Origin: Pedobacter ghigonis
GTDB lineage: Bacteria > Bacteroidota > Bacteroidia > Sphingobacteriales > Sphingobacteriaceae
Reading direction: 5' to 3'
DNA: 64,000 bases
Assembly: GCF_903166585.1 (NCBI RefSeq)
Contig: NZ_CAESCM010000007.1
Span: 124,001-188,000 of the forward strand
Shown: one piece after another, positions 27,072-36,555 of the stretch
Layout: each line of letters begins with the position of its first letter
How positions within the stretch are numbered: position 1 is the first letter of the stretch
The notes under the pieces: generated by a model
The model's database searches: none
What the model saw: only the letters and a program-made list of their open reading frames with translations
Told to the model about the DNA's origin: nothing
Program-made: the position numbers and the translations under genes

Positions 27072-28594
27072 AACTTCACTTTATTTAAGACTTTCCTGTA
27101 ACCTTCTGCTAGCGTAACCCGGTCAAACTGCATAAATAACGTAATCACAAGCAGAATCAGACCAATTAGCACGCAATTGAGGACAAAGGTAAACCACGAT
27201 GTAACCGTAATCAACCCCATGCTTCTCCACCCATAAGTTATCGCAATCAGCAATGTAAAACCTGCTAATCCCCTCACAATCTTAAAAAAGAAATAGCTTC
27301 TTTTCTCTTTCAGACAATGTGCCGCGTAAATGGGTGTAAAAGTAAGGTGACTGAATACACCGCTTATTGCTGCCGCAACCGGAATGGCATAGATCCCCAG
27401 GCTGCTGTACAGGCAAAGCAATATCACCAGTACAAAATTTAACACGGCAATAAAAATGCCCCAGATCGAAGCTATCCTCAGTTTATTGGTGATGATAAAA
27501 ACATGATGTACTGTTTCTACTGTGCCATGTACAATGAAAGGCAATAAGGTTATCACCGAAAGCAGGTGAAGCGCGCTTGAATCCTGGGTAGGCAGCCATA
27601 GCCTGAAAAAATCGCCACCATACACAAAAAATACAGCCAGGGGCAATAGTACAACCATAAAAATAGCCTTAAACGATAAGTTAAGGGTACTCTTAAGTTT
27701 CCCCATATCTTCCTGGGCGTAGGCTTTTAGCATTTCGGGTAGAAATATGGGCACAACAATTCCAAGCAGGATATAAATGGCGTTGGGTATGAATTTGGTT
27801 AATGAAAGAAAACCCATGCCCGAGGCACCAAAAAAGTGGTTGGCAATTAATAAGTCCAGTTGGGTATTGATTACATTCGACAGGGCAATGATAGAATTCC
27901 ACATGCCGAAGCCAGCAATCAGCGAAAGTGCACTCCAGGAGAAAAGCGACCTGTCGATTACCACTTCGGGGAGGAGCCTTTTGGTAAGCCTGTAATTTGC
28001 AAAACACATGTAAATTGCCGTTAACACCGTAACCAGTCCCAGAAAATAGATTTTAGGCTTAAAAAGATAAAACAGAAACGCAACTGCACAAAGTTTCACC
28101 ACATTAGATATAATGTTGATGTAGGCGAGCTTATCGAATCGGTTGACGGCAAATGCAGCGACAGAAAAAACAGCTGAAGAGACATTGATCACCAGACTGA
28201 AGAAAATGAATACAAACAGTAAGCGCACATCATCAAAAAGACCAGGCGGAATATCGAGTATATTGTTAATGAACAGACAAAATAACGCGCTCAATACAAT
28301 GAAACCGAGCGATATCAGCATATTACCAAACAAGATGGAGTTGAAATAAACATTCACTTCCCTTACATCTTTTTTCTCGAGGCTGATGGTGATATACCGG
28401 CTCGACATGGAGTTTAATGCAGTTGTAATAATCCCTGCATACATCACAAAGTTATTGGAAAGGGGAAAAAAACCATAAGCCTCTTTACCCAGGTGCGCCA
28501 CAATGTAAGGTGTAAGAAAGAAAGAAATCCCTACGCCCGAAAGTGCACTAAAAAAATTGGAGACCAGGTTAACAACAAAACGTCTTCTATCCAT
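27068..28594 (-). CDS. Polysaccharide flippase, Wzx-like
   Basis: 508 residues with about twelve to fourteen membrane helices and the start RRFVVNLVSNFFSALSGVGI, FFLTPYIVAHLGKEAYG, typical of the MOP/Wzx family. Such proteins move undecaprenyl-linked repeat units across the inner membrane. It is coupled to the GT32 gene by a four-base overlap and stands with a Wzy-like polymerase and Wzz-like protein a few kilobases away, giving a full Wzx/Wzy-type pathway in this window. Confidence 0.85.
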   Translation of the reverse strand: MDRRRFVVNLVSNFFSALSGVGISFFLTPYIVAHLGKEAYGFFPLSNNFVMYAGIITTALNSMSSRYITISLEKKDVREVNVYFNSILFGNMLISLGFIVLSALFCLFINNILDIPPGLFDDVRLLFVFIFFSLVINVSSAVFSVAAFAVNRFDKLAYINIISNVVKLCAVAFLFYLFKPKIYFLGLVTVLTAIYMCFANYRLTKRLLPEVVIDRSLFSWSALSLIAGFGMWNSIIALSNVINTQLDLLIANHFFGASGMGFLSLTKFIPNAIYILLGIVVPIFLPEMLKAYAQEDMGKLKSTLNLSFKAIFMVVLLPLAVFFVYGGDFFRLWLPTQDSSALHLLSVITLLPFIVHGTVETVHHVFIITNKLRIASIWGIFIAVLNFVLVILLCLYSSLGIYAIPVAAAISGVFSHLTFTPIYAAHCLKEKRSYFFFKIVRGLAGFTLLIAITYGWRSMGLITVTSWFTFVLNCVLIGLILLVITLFMQFDRVTLAEGYRKVLNKVKL

Positions 28595-28705
28595 ATCAAT
28601 AGGTGCCCTAAAGTAATGGTTTTATTTGAATATCATCGGTGCCCGAATGCATTATCATAAAATTTTTAGCTATTTTGGTCAAACGAAAAACATAACCCAA
28701 AGAGA

Positions 28706-29455
28706 TTGGAGCCACTTGTATCAATTGTTACCCCATGCTATAATTCAGCTGCCTTTATAACAGAAACCCTTAATGCTGTACTTGCCCAGAGCTATACCAA
28801 CTGGGAACTGATTGTTGTAGATGACCGCTCGGGCGACGATACCTGCCGGATCGTTGAAACTTTTGCCAGTCGCCACGAAGGTATCCGGCTGATAGTACTA
28901 AAGGAGAACGGAGGCGTATCGAATGCCAGAAATATTGGCCTTGCAGAAGCGAAAGGCAAATATATCGCGTTTCTGGATAGTGATGATATCTGGCTTAAAG
29001 ATAAGCTTAGCCGACAGGTAAGCTACATGGAAAAAGAACTCCTGCCCCTAACATTCTGTGCCTATAAGCGCATTAACGAACAAGGAAAAGTAATTTCAGG
29101 TCAGGTTCCGGTGCCGCATACCGTGGATTATAATGCGCTCCTTGCTCACAACGTGGTGATATTTTCGACTTCTCTGATGTTAAGAAGTGCCATTGGCGAC
29201 TTAAAGTTTAGCCGGGCAGGTCATGAAGACTGGATCTTTTTACTCAAACTGCTCAAACAATGTGGTCAGGGTTATGGCATTAACCAGCCTCTCGCCTACT
29301 ACCGTGTAAGGCAAAATTCGGTTTCATCAAACAAACTCAAGGCAATTGGTTATACCTGGAAAATATTCAGGGAAAGTGAAGGCATAGGTTTGCTCAGATC
29401 GGCAATCCTGCTTGGTAGATACGCTGTTTCTGCCAGCCTGAAAAGATTAAGATGA
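28706..29455 (+). CDS. GT2 glycosyltransferase on the opposite strand within the EPS locus
   Basis: 249 residues. The start is TTG 28706: no ATG precedes the conserved beginning PLVSIVTPCYNSAAFI, and homologous proteins start at this point. The GT-A fold shows WELIVVDDRSGDDT, NGGVSNARNIGLAEAKG and the nucleotide-sugar metal motif in YIAFLDSDDIW. It probably adds a sugar to the repeat unit. It is the only gene of the polysaccharide set on the plus strand, and its last nine bases overlap the end of the convergent GT2 gene. A late insertion or inversion is possible. Confidence 0.85.
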   Translation: MEPLVSIVTPCYNSAAFITETLNAVLAQSYTNWELIVVDDRSGDDTCRIVETFASRHEGIRLIVLKENGGVSNARNIGLAEAKGKYIAFLDSDDIWLKDKLSRQVSYMEKELLPLTFCAYKRINEQGKVISGQVPVPHTVDYNALLAHNVVIFSTSLMLRSAIGDLKFSRAGHEDWIFLLKLLKQCGQGYGINQPLAYYRVRQNSVSSNKLKAIGYTWKIFRESEGIGLLRSAILLGRYAVSASLKRLR

Positions 29456-30373
29456 GATTTTACCGGGTAATACCATCCCCAGGTTTTTGCTATGCTTTTT
29501 GTGCGTAAAATTCCACCAAAGTCCGTTGAGTACTTGTTTTGCTAAATTCCGCCTTCCCCTGGCTAGATTAGTCAATACTGCTTTGGGACAGGCCACAAAA
29601 CAAAAATACAGTGAGAACAGCAAAGTAGTAAGCCAGCCTGTATTTTTCCGGATAAATAGCATCCTGTTCCTGGTCATAAAATATACTTTGACCGGACTTT
29701 CCTTTCCCACACTAACAGATTCTTTATGGTAAACATGGGTTTTTCCGGTAAACCAAATTTCTTTGCCAATCCGTTTGAATTTTTCACACCAGTCGAGTTC
29801 TTCGTAGTAGAGAAAATAATTTTCATCCATCAGTCCGGCATTTAACAGATCTTCTCTGCGGCACATCACCGCCGCCCCATGGCAAAACGCCGTGCTATAG
29901 CTCTGACCGAACTGCCCATGGTTACGTTCAAACTGACCGATGTAGGCATTTCTACCCGTGATGTAATTTAAGGGTGTGAAACCAGCATACTGAACCAGAT
30001 CCTGCTGATCGAAATAAAGCAATAAGGGCGATAGCAGTCCTATTTTCTCATTGGCCTCAAGTTCGGCATGCATTGTTTCCAGGCAACCTGCCGGTATTTC
30101 GGTATCATTGTTCAGCAGCAAAATGTAATCGCCTTTGGCCTGCCTGATTCCCAGATTGTTCCCTCCTGCAAAACCGAGGTTTTCTTCCGAACGGATATAG
30201 TGGATATTGCTAAAATAGGGTGCAAATAGATGCGCCTGATCTTGATCTGCACCATTATCAACCAGTATAACTTCAACATCTGCTGCATGGTACGACCTGC
30301 TGATAGACTCCAGTAAGGCTATAGTTACTGCCGTTTGATGGAAATTAACGGTGATAATTGAGGTCAATGGCAT
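29447..30373 (-). CDS. GT2 glycosyltransferase, rhamnosyltransferase-like
   Basis: 308 residues. Motifs are TSIITVNFHQTAVTIALLES, VEVILVDNGAD, NLGFAGGNNLGIRQAKGDYI, LLLNNDTEIP (the DXD equivalent) and YFLYYEELDWCEKFKRIG, the last typical of the WbbL-type rhamnosyltransferase group. A hydrophobic stretch near residue 250 may anchor it. It should extend the lipid-linked unit; rhamnose is a guess from family resemblance. Its 3' end overlaps the convergent GT2 gene by nine bases. Confidence 0.85.
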   Translation of the reverse strand: MPLTSIITVNFHQTAVTIALLESISRSYHAADVEVILVDNGADQDQAHLFAPYFSNIHYIRSEENLGFAGGNNLGIRQAKGDYILLLNNDTEIPAGCLETMHAELEANEKIGLLSPLLLYFDQQDLVQYAGFTPLNYITGRNAYIGQFERNHGQFGQSYSTAFCHGAAVMCRREDLLNAGLMDENYFLYYEELDWCEKFKRIGKEIWFTGKTHVYHKESVSVGKESPVKVYFMTRNRMLFIRKNTGWLTTLLFSLYFCFVACPKAVLTNLARGRRNLAKQVLNGLWWNFTHKKHSKNLGMVLPGKISS

Positions 30374-30423
30374 ATCCGACTTAAATATTTACAATTTTGA
30401 TGAACAATATGGGTGGTTCAATC

Positions 30424-31647
30424 TTATACATCCGCAGCTTTTACCAAACCACCTTCTACAGCATTTATGGCTTTATAGATATCCCTGGCATTGGCCTCCC
30501 AGGTATGCGAGCCGGCAAAGTTAATCCGCTCGCCCGCCAGTGCCGGACTATCCTCAGTTAATGCTTTTTCGGCAAACTGCAGGTATTCTTCCTTTGTCGA
30601 GGCCAGGTAAACATGATCTGCAAAAATATCCATCGCTTCGGTTCTGGTAGCCAATGTAGGTTTGCCCATGGCCAGATACTCATCAATTTTACGGGGATAA
30701 TTACCGATGGTAAGCGGATTGATCACCTGAGGATTGAGGCAAACATCGAAGCCTTTGATGTACGCAGCAAGAGTTTCGGGCTTTTTAGGTCCCAGAAAAA
30801 ACACATTACTTAGCTTGTGCAGCTCACTTCTGCTAAAATCTTCATCCTGCGGCCCTACCAGTACCATATTCCAGTCTGGCCTTTCTTTTGCGAGGTAGAG
30901 CAGAATATTCTCGTCGAGCCTTATGGATAACAATGCCCCAACATAGCCCAAAACCGGCTTTTTGATAGCGGAAAGATCAGACGGTATTTCGAGTGCATCG
31001 CCGTTACTGAAAAGCTGCAAATCGCACCCTTGCCCAACGTAAAAGGAATTCGGATTATATTTGCGGCAATAGCCAGCCAGATAAACTGAATTGGCTACAC
31101 AAAGGTCACTTTTCGCAATCAGCTCGGGCTCCATGTAAGTGCCGTGCCGCATCCAGTATGGTGTGGCTACAACATTATCTCTGGAATAATAAACGCTTAC
31201 AGCAGGTTTCAAAAGCTCTTTTAAGTGAAAGCTCCTAAAAATATCGTTATCATTAAACAGAACGAAATTTTTAAGGGCAAGCTGATCGACCGCACGGCGG
31301 ATTGATTTGGCGAACCGGGCATTATTGATTTTATTTAACCACCTGAACAGGCCTTTGAACCTGATCCAGTTTACAGATTCGATAATAACCGGGGGATTGT
31401 ACACCCAAAGGTTTGCCGATACTTCCGTTAAAGCTTCTTCTTTGCCAGCTATAACACGCAGTCTTTTTTTAACACCAGCTGTATCGCGCTGCAACACACT
31501 CGTTTTTCGATCTAATGGTGCATTAACATACAGCACGCGGTTGTTTTTACTAAACTCGAGCGCCAAATCCTTACAATTGCTACCAATGGGAATATCCCAG
31601 GGTTGTTGCCCCACAATGATAATATCCCTGTTATTTAAAATAGCCAT
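30424..31647 (-). CDS. GT4-like glycosyltransferase
   Basis: 407 residues in a GT-B two-domain layout. The N-terminal half begins DIIIVGQQPWDIPIGSNC. The C-terminal half has KPVLGYVGALLSIRLDENIL, WNMVLVGPQDEDF, NVFFLGPKKPETLAAYI and the late acidic motif PRKIDEYLAMGKPTLATRTEAM, which resembles the EX7E nucleotide-sugar region of GT4 enzymes. It probably adds a sugar to the repeat unit from the cytoplasmic face. It lies 11 bases after a tiny membrane-peptide gene in the same direction. Confidence 0.8.
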   Translation of the reverse strand: MAILNNRDIIIVGQQPWDIPIGSNCKDLALEFSKNNRVLYVNAPLDRKTSVLQRDTAGVKKRLRVIAGKEEALTEVSANLWVYNPPVIIESVNWIRFKGLFRWLNKINNARFAKSIRRAVDQLALKNFVLFNDNDIFRSFHLKELLKPAVSVYYSRDNVVATPYWMRHGTYMEPELIAKSDLCVANSVYLAGYCRKYNPNSFYVGQGCDLQLFSNGDALEIPSDLSAIKKPVLGYVGALLSIRLDENILLYLAKERPDWNMVLVGPQDEDFSRSELHKLSNVFFLGPKKPETLAAYIKGFDVCLNPQVINPLTIGNYPRKIDEYLAMGKPTLATRTEAMDIFADHVYLASTKEEYLQFAEKALTEDSPALAGERINFAGSHTWEANARDIYKAINAVEGGLVKAADV

Positions 31648-31658
31648 TGAATTGTGTT

Positions 31659-31742
31659 TTATGGTTTTGGTGTTTTTATTCCTTTAATAAATCCGAAAAT
31701 GCCGGCAATTGCACCGGTAATAATCAATAATAATATCGGCAT
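31659..31742 (-). CDS. 27-residue membrane peptide within the EPS operon
   Basis: A reading frame MPILLLIITGAIAGIFGFIK then GIKTPKP starts at ATG 31742. It begins 3 bases after the end of the upstream GT2 gene and stops 11 bases before the next GT gene, so it fits exactly into an otherwise unexplained gap of the operon. Residues 2-19 are one hydrophobic helix, and a basic tail follows. It may be a small regulatory or assembly subunit of the adjacent membrane glycosyltransferase. I do not recognise a family. Confidence 0.55.
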   Translation of the reverse strand: MPILLLIITGAIAGIFGFIKGIKTPKP

Positions 31743-31745
31743 AGC

Positions 31746-32945
31746 TTAAGTTTTATTTCCCCCTGTACCTGTATTTTGATGAGGCGTTGCTAAATTTGAT
31801 TTTTTAACCTTACCGATGCTAAACAGTGCGATAACCATTCCAATCATTGCCCTTGGTATTTGCCAGATGGCGAGATAAAGCCTCTTATCCCGGTAAAAAC
31901 GTCCCGGAACCGATATCAGCAAGGTTAGGCAAATACTCATGAATAAAGTTAGCCATAATCCTTTTCCGGGCCCCAAAGGGTTAAAAAAAGATTGAAACGC
32001 CATGATAAACAGTAATCCCAGCAATAATATGCGTGGCATTAGCATCGTTTGTACCGTTTTATTAAAAAATTCTACATTGCCTTTAAACAGCTCCCTAACA
32101 CCTACCATGGTATATGTTCGCAAAAACTCAATCTGCGAAGCAATCCACCGGGTTCTTTGGGTGGTAAACACACTGGCACTGCTCACTTTCTCGTCGTAAA
32201 CGAAAATATCGTTCAAATAGGCAACTTTTATCCTGTCGCCGGCAATCAGGAAATCCATTTTTTTATCTTCGCCAACAGTATCTCCAACATTTTTTAATAG
32301 CGTGTGAAAATAGCTGTAATCGAAGGCCATTCCTGAGCCGATAAGCGCAGGTGAAAGCCCAAGCACTGCCTGCCCCTTGCGGTATATGTGATTGTTCACC
32401 TCTTCGTTACAGGCATCCAGAAAAGCAAAACTTGTATCCAGGTTTTTCGCTGTACGGTGTAACTGAACAACTTTATGCCCCTGCTGAAATGAACTATTAA
32501 CTGCTTCCAGACAATCTGGTCCCATTAAATTATCCACATCAAGCACTACAGCAATATCAAAGCCGCGATCTTTAAGCTTTTCAATGGCATACAGCAGTGC
32601 TTTGCCTTTAGTGCTCTTCTCAAAAAACACCTCCACTACCTCTGCTCCCATTGCTTTGAGCTGTTCGATTGTCTCGGGCATTAGTCCATCGGCAATTACT
32701 ACAATTTCGAACTCCCCTTTATAATCGTGTGCCAGCGCTGCCCGGGTACTTTCAATAATCACTTCATCTGCATGATAGGTTGGAAACAGCACGGCTATTT
32801 TTTTATAGTCAATAGCATCTTTTTGTGCGCCCGCCAAAGGGAAAAGCCCGGCAAGTGCAAAAAATGCCAGGTACAGGCAATTAAATGACAGGTAAGCAGC
32901 CAGGATCCACAACAAAAGGTGTATAATTTTATATATCAGTTCCAT
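31746..32945 (-). CDS. Membrane-bound processive-type GT2 glycosyltransferase
   Basis: 399 residues. An N-terminal helix (5-35) is followed by a GT2 catalytic domain: IAVLFPTYHADEVIIES, FEIVVIADGL, DIAVVLDVDNLMGPD (the metal site) and TQRTRWIASQIEF, a QxxRW motif characteristic of processive enzymes such as cellulose or hyaluronan synthases. Helices at about 305-375 complete the membrane part. It could add a sugar or polymerise a chain directly. Its start overlaps the end of the upstream polymerase gene by 17 bases. Confidence 0.85.
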   Translation of the reverse strand: MELIYKIIHLLLWILAAYLSFNCLYLAFFALAGLFPLAGAQKDAIDYKKIAVLFPTYHADEVIIESTRAALAHDYKGEFEIVVIADGLMPETIEQLKAMGAEVVEVFFEKSTKGKALLYAIEKLKDRGFDIAVVLDVDNLMGPDCLEAVNSSFQQGHKVVQLHRTAKNLDTSFAFLDACNEEVNNHIYRKGQAVLGLSPALIGSGMAFDYSYFHTLLKNVGDTVGEDKKMDFLIAGDRIKVAYLNDIFVYDEKVSSASVFTTQRTRWIASQIEFLRTYTMVGVRELFKGNVEFFNKTVQTMLMPRILLLGLLFIMAFQSFFNPLGPGKGLWLTLFMSICLTLLISVPGRFYRDKRLYLAIWQIPRAMIGMVIALFSIGKVKKSNLATPHQNTGTGGNKT

Positions 32946-34386
32946 CCGATTTCAGTTGCATTTGCTGCTCATCAAGTCCCGGTGCTATGAAAATGAAAGA
33001 CCAGGACATAAACATAATTATAGAGGATGGCATCCCATTCATTACCTCATTGCCATAGCTGCAGATAAAGCAGGCCACGGTACCGGCAGTAAGGGCAATC
33101 ATTTTTACCCTCAGCCTCGGATCGCGGATTTTCCAGGCAATACCACCGCACTTGCCGATAATATAACTGGTAAGCGCAAACCAGATAACCAATCCCACTA
33201 CCCCGTACATTACCCAAACTTTAACCCAATAACTATCGGGGGGTATATTGGCTATGGGCTTGCCGGCATTGTAGGTAGTACCATTCATCCCACTCATACC
33301 CAGACCTGCACCAAAGGGTAAATCATCGAGCAGGCTTTTTAATTTATGCTGGTTATCGAGCCTAACGGCCAGTGAAGCATCTTTCGGGTTAAGTGCGCTC
33401 CTTAAGCGGTTAACCTGGAAAATATGATCGCCTATTGTGGTATACTTTAACACGCCAAAACCTGCCGCACAACATAGCGCTCCTAAAATTAAGACCTTGA
33501 AATTCCTGCTTAAAAAAAGGGCAGAAAACAAACCGGCCGCCAACGCGAACAAAGCACCTCTGGTACCCGAAATGGCCATACCGTAGAGAAAAACCAGTGC
33601 ACAGAGTGCAAAAATTACTTTTTTAACGAAATGGAAAGGCCCTGCAGCCAGCGTTAGGGCTATAACGGCCATAATTGCCTGCGAGGCGCCAAACTGGCCT
33701 GCATCCGAATACATGGAAAATACCCTGAGCTTACCATTAATGATGTGCGTACCTGCATTTCCTGCATTTAACCACAATTGCTCTCCGGTTAACAAGCCTA
33801 AATAAAGCTGTTTCATACCATAAAGCGTAGCAACAAGAGAAAACAGCAATATGGCTATGATAAAGCGGTTTAAATCGGCCTTCTTGTTAAACAACAGAAA
33901 TACAAATGGGGCTACCAGCAACCAGCTAAGGGCCGCAAACCTGAGCTCGTTAAACCAGCCGGTAAAGCTGGCCCCATAGGGGTTTAGGAGCTGTAAAAAG
34001 CTGATCACAAACCAGACCAATGAAAACAAAACATGCTCATTTTTCAGCCGGTCCCAATCGAATCTTTTTCCATGAATCAATATGCTTGCCCACGTGAGGA
34101 TCAATATTCCGTCGAGCGCAAGTCCAACAGGGATATTCAGAAAATATTTTACTAAAAAGCCCAGGATGAAACAGTAGCCCAGATATACCCAAACACCCGT
34201 GCGGGGATCGCGAAAAAGACTAACCATGAAAATGCCCAGTGCTACAATGGCCAATACAGCCAATGGACCCATGATTCCAAATGAATAGGTAGAAGCTGCC
34301 ACCAGGACTGAAAGGCACAAGGAAACTATAAAAAATATGATCTTTTTTTTATGGTCAACAATATATGCATTTAAATTTTTGAGCAT
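32929..34386 (-). CDS. O-antigen ligase/polymerase family protein, Wzy-like
   Basis: 485 residues, with about twelve membrane helices and a large periplasmic loop near residues 340-400, the layout of Wzy polymerases and WaaL ligases. GVWVYLGYCFILGFLVKYFL, AISGTRGALFALAAGLFSAL and LPFGAGLGMSG are visible; the SGTRGA and GAGLG patterns are usual in the family. With flippase and co-polymerase in the same region, a polymerase role is more likely than ligase. It begins nine bases after the co-polymerase gene. Confidence 0.85.
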   Translation of the reverse strand: MLKNLNAYIVDHKKKIIFFIVSLCLSVLVAASTYSFGIMGPLAVLAIVALGIFMVSLFRDPRTGVWVYLGYCFILGFLVKYFLNIPVGLALDGILILTWASILIHGKRFDWDRLKNEHVLFSLVWFVISFLQLLNPYGASFTGWFNELRFAALSWLLVAPFVFLLFNKKADLNRFIIAILLFSLVATLYGMKQLYLGLLTGEQLWLNAGNAGTHIINGKLRVFSMYSDAGQFGASQAIMAVIALTLAAGPFHFVKKVIFALCALVFLYGMAISGTRGALFALAAGLFSALFLSRNFKVLILGALCCAAGFGVLKYTTIGDHIFQVNRLRSALNPKDASLAVRLDNQHKLKSLLDDLPFGAGLGMSGMNGTTYNAGKPIANIPPDSYWVKVWVMYGVVGLVIWFALTSYIIGKCGGIAWKIRDPRLRVKMIALTAGTVACFICSYGNEVMNGMPSSIIMFMSWSFIFIAPGLDEQQMQLKSDGTDI

Positions 34387-34395
34387 CGGGACTGC

Positions 34396-36549
34396 CTATT
34401 TTTGTTTTACCCCGGTAATTACCCAGCCAGTAAACTTTTCATCCTCATTTAATGCAGCAAGTGCCGCTTTCTCTTTATCATCCAATGCCGATCCGGCTAC
34501 AAATACTGCAGTGTATAATCCTATAAACGACATCCATTCGCGGTTTAGGGCAACATCATTCAAAGGATCGAGCGCTACAATGGTTAAATCGAAGCGATCC
34601 CTGATCGACCCAAAAACTCCAGCAAGTGCTTCCCGGTCTTTGATTTCGAGTAAGGACTGGCCGTCAAGATCATTTTTTATAAATGAAAAAGGTTCGCTTT
34701 CAATCACATTTTCGCCCTGCAACACCGCTCTTACCGACTGATTTACACCAACTTTAAACCTCTGCAACGCTGGTATCAGTTCCTGATCTCCAATCAACAA
34801 CACCTTTTTATTCATTTGGCCAAAAGCGTATGCTAAATTTAATACGGTAAATGCCTGAGCTTGCGTTGAGCCAAAGCCTGTAATCCCCAATACCTTTTGG
34901 TTGCTATTAAATAGCTTGTTATCGAGCTCAAAACGCAGGGGCCGCAGCTGGTTCTTAAAAGCCAGATATTCGCTTTCGGAATGCTGCCCTCCCCATATTT
35001 TAGCTATGCTATCATTATCGGGCCTGATATAATCCAACTCTCCAATAAGCTTTGCAGGTAAAGCCTCTTTTAGTTCTGCAGCATTATTAACCGAACGATC
35101 TAGAACAGATATCAAAAACAGCGTACAAAAACAGATTGCGATACAGGCAATAGCGCTCATGGCCAGGTATATGAGTTTTTTTGATGATTCGGGAAGTGTT
35201 GGAATTCCTTCTTGCACCAATTGCAGACGCAAACCGATATTCTTATCCAGGCTGGTTTGGTTATAACGCGCCAGTATCTCCAGGTATTCCCGGGTTGCTA
35301 CATCAGCTTTTTGTTCATGGTTTTGTACCCCCGCATCAAAAGGAACCATACCGGTGAATTTTGCATTCAGCTTAGCCAGTTCCCGATCGATATCGCCTAT
35401 ACCCGCTGTCGCTTTTTCAATTTCTACCCCAAGCGAAATACGACGCTGAACCAGGCTTTGTTTGGCAATAAGCGGATCGCTTACATACTGGTCATTTGAT
35501 TTGACCAGCCTTGCACTGAGCAAGAGTTGTAATGAATCTACAGTTTTTTTATCTGCCGGCTTATATCCGTTGCGCAAATAGTGATCTTCTGCCACCTGGA
35601 TTTTATTTTTTATGCTGATAATGGCGCGGTTATCCTCAATCACTTCAGCACCCAGGTACTTATCGTTGGTTCTGCTCTCCAACTTCTCATTAACGCTTTT
35701 TAATGCGGCCTCCGCAGCTTGTTTATCAATCAGTGCCTGGTTTTTCTTATTTTCATTATCAGTAATCTGCTGATAAACAATCTGAGATTGTTTATCCAGG
35801 TTTAGCACGCCGTTACTGATCTTGTAGTCTTTCAGCTGGCGTATCCGGTCGTTCATAATTGCCTCTTTTTTCTTCAGCAAAGAATCGAGTACCAGAATAG
35901 CTGTATTTTTATTACCGATTTGTTCGAGGCTATAATTATTGATAAAATCTTTGGAAAGCGTATTTACAACAAAAACCGAAAGCAGGGTATTGTTCGAGGT
36001 AAAAGCTACTGAGATAAAATCGCTGTTCTGTTCGTGGTTGATGTCCAGTTTTTTGTTCAGGCTCTTCTCATCATAGCCCATCGAAGTAACAATCTTATAA
36101 AGCTGAATGTTACCATTATCGAGTGGCGTGAGTACCTGCCGTTTGGCTAAGCGGCCTTCATAAATGGCAATAGCCTCTTTTCTTTGCGCATCGGTTAATG
36201 CCTTAATTTCTTCACTCCACGGCTTAAACGAACCTTTTTCATCCTTCAGGTCGTGCAATATCAACCGGTAAGAAAGCAGACTTATATTTTTGGGCATCCT
36301 CATGATGTCCATGATGGTAGAAAACTGCTGGTTAAGTTTTATAATGATATCAGGCCCTGTATAGCTGGCATTATCAGGCGCCAGTTGCCTCGACGGATCA
36401 AGCAGGCCAGTTGAAAGTTTGGCTTCGGATTTATAGTCTTTTGGCAGGTTTCTGAGAAAGAAAAAACCTGCAATCGTTGTCAAAATGAAGATAGCGATGA
36501 TAATCCACCTGTATCTTTTAATTGTTTCTAAGGATTTCTTTATGTTCAT
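34396..36549 (-). CDS. Wzz-type polysaccharide co-polymerase with degenerate kinase domain
   Basis: 717 residues. A membrane helix (14-32, WIIIAIFILTTIAGFFF), a periplasmic domain rich in coiled coil (about 230-440), and a second helix (460-482) form the Wzz/GumC co-polymerase that sets chain length. From about 550 the protein follows the bacterial tyrosine kinase fold (VLGITGFGSTQAQAFTVLN, KKVLLIGDQ, FDLTIVALDPLND), but the P-loop lacks the GKS/T core, the Walker A' Asp is in a changed setting, and no C-terminal tyrosine cluster is present. It is therefore probably an inactive, structural kinase domain. It lies between TolC-like and Wzy genes. Confidence 0.85.
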   Translation of the reverse strand: MNIKKSLETIKRYRWIIIAIFILTTIAGFFFLRNLPKDYKSEAKLSTGLLDPSRQLAPDNASYTGPDIIIKLNQQFSTIMDIMRMPKNISLLSYRLILHDLKDEKGSFKPWSEEIKALTDAQRKEAIAIYEGRLAKRQVLTPLDNGNIQLYKIVTSMGYDEKSLNKKLDINHEQNSDFISVAFTSNNTLLSVFVVNTLSKDFINNYSLEQIGNKNTAILVLDSLLKKKEAIMNDRIRQLKDYKISNGVLNLDKQSQIVYQQITDNENKKNQALIDKQAAEAALKSVNEKLESRTNDKYLGAEVIEDNRAIISIKNKIQVAEDHYLRNGYKPADKKTVDSLQLLLSARLVKSNDQYVSDPLIAKQSLVQRRISLGVEIEKATAGIGDIDRELAKLNAKFTGMVPFDAGVQNHEQKADVATREYLEILARYNQTSLDKNIGLRLQLVQEGIPTLPESSKKLIYLAMSAIACIAICFCTLFLISVLDRSVNNAAELKEALPAKLIGELDYIRPDNDSIAKIWGGQHSESEYLAFKNQLRPLRFELDNKLFNSNQKVLGITGFGSTQAQAFTVLNLAYAFGQMNKKVLLIGDQELIPALQRFKVGVNQSVRAVLQGENVIESEPFSFIKNDLDGQSLLEIKDREALAGVFGSIRDRFDLTIVALDPLNDVALNREWMSFIGLYTAVFVAGSALDDKEKAALAALNEDEKFTGWVITGVKQK

Positions 36550-36555
36550 TCTGTA

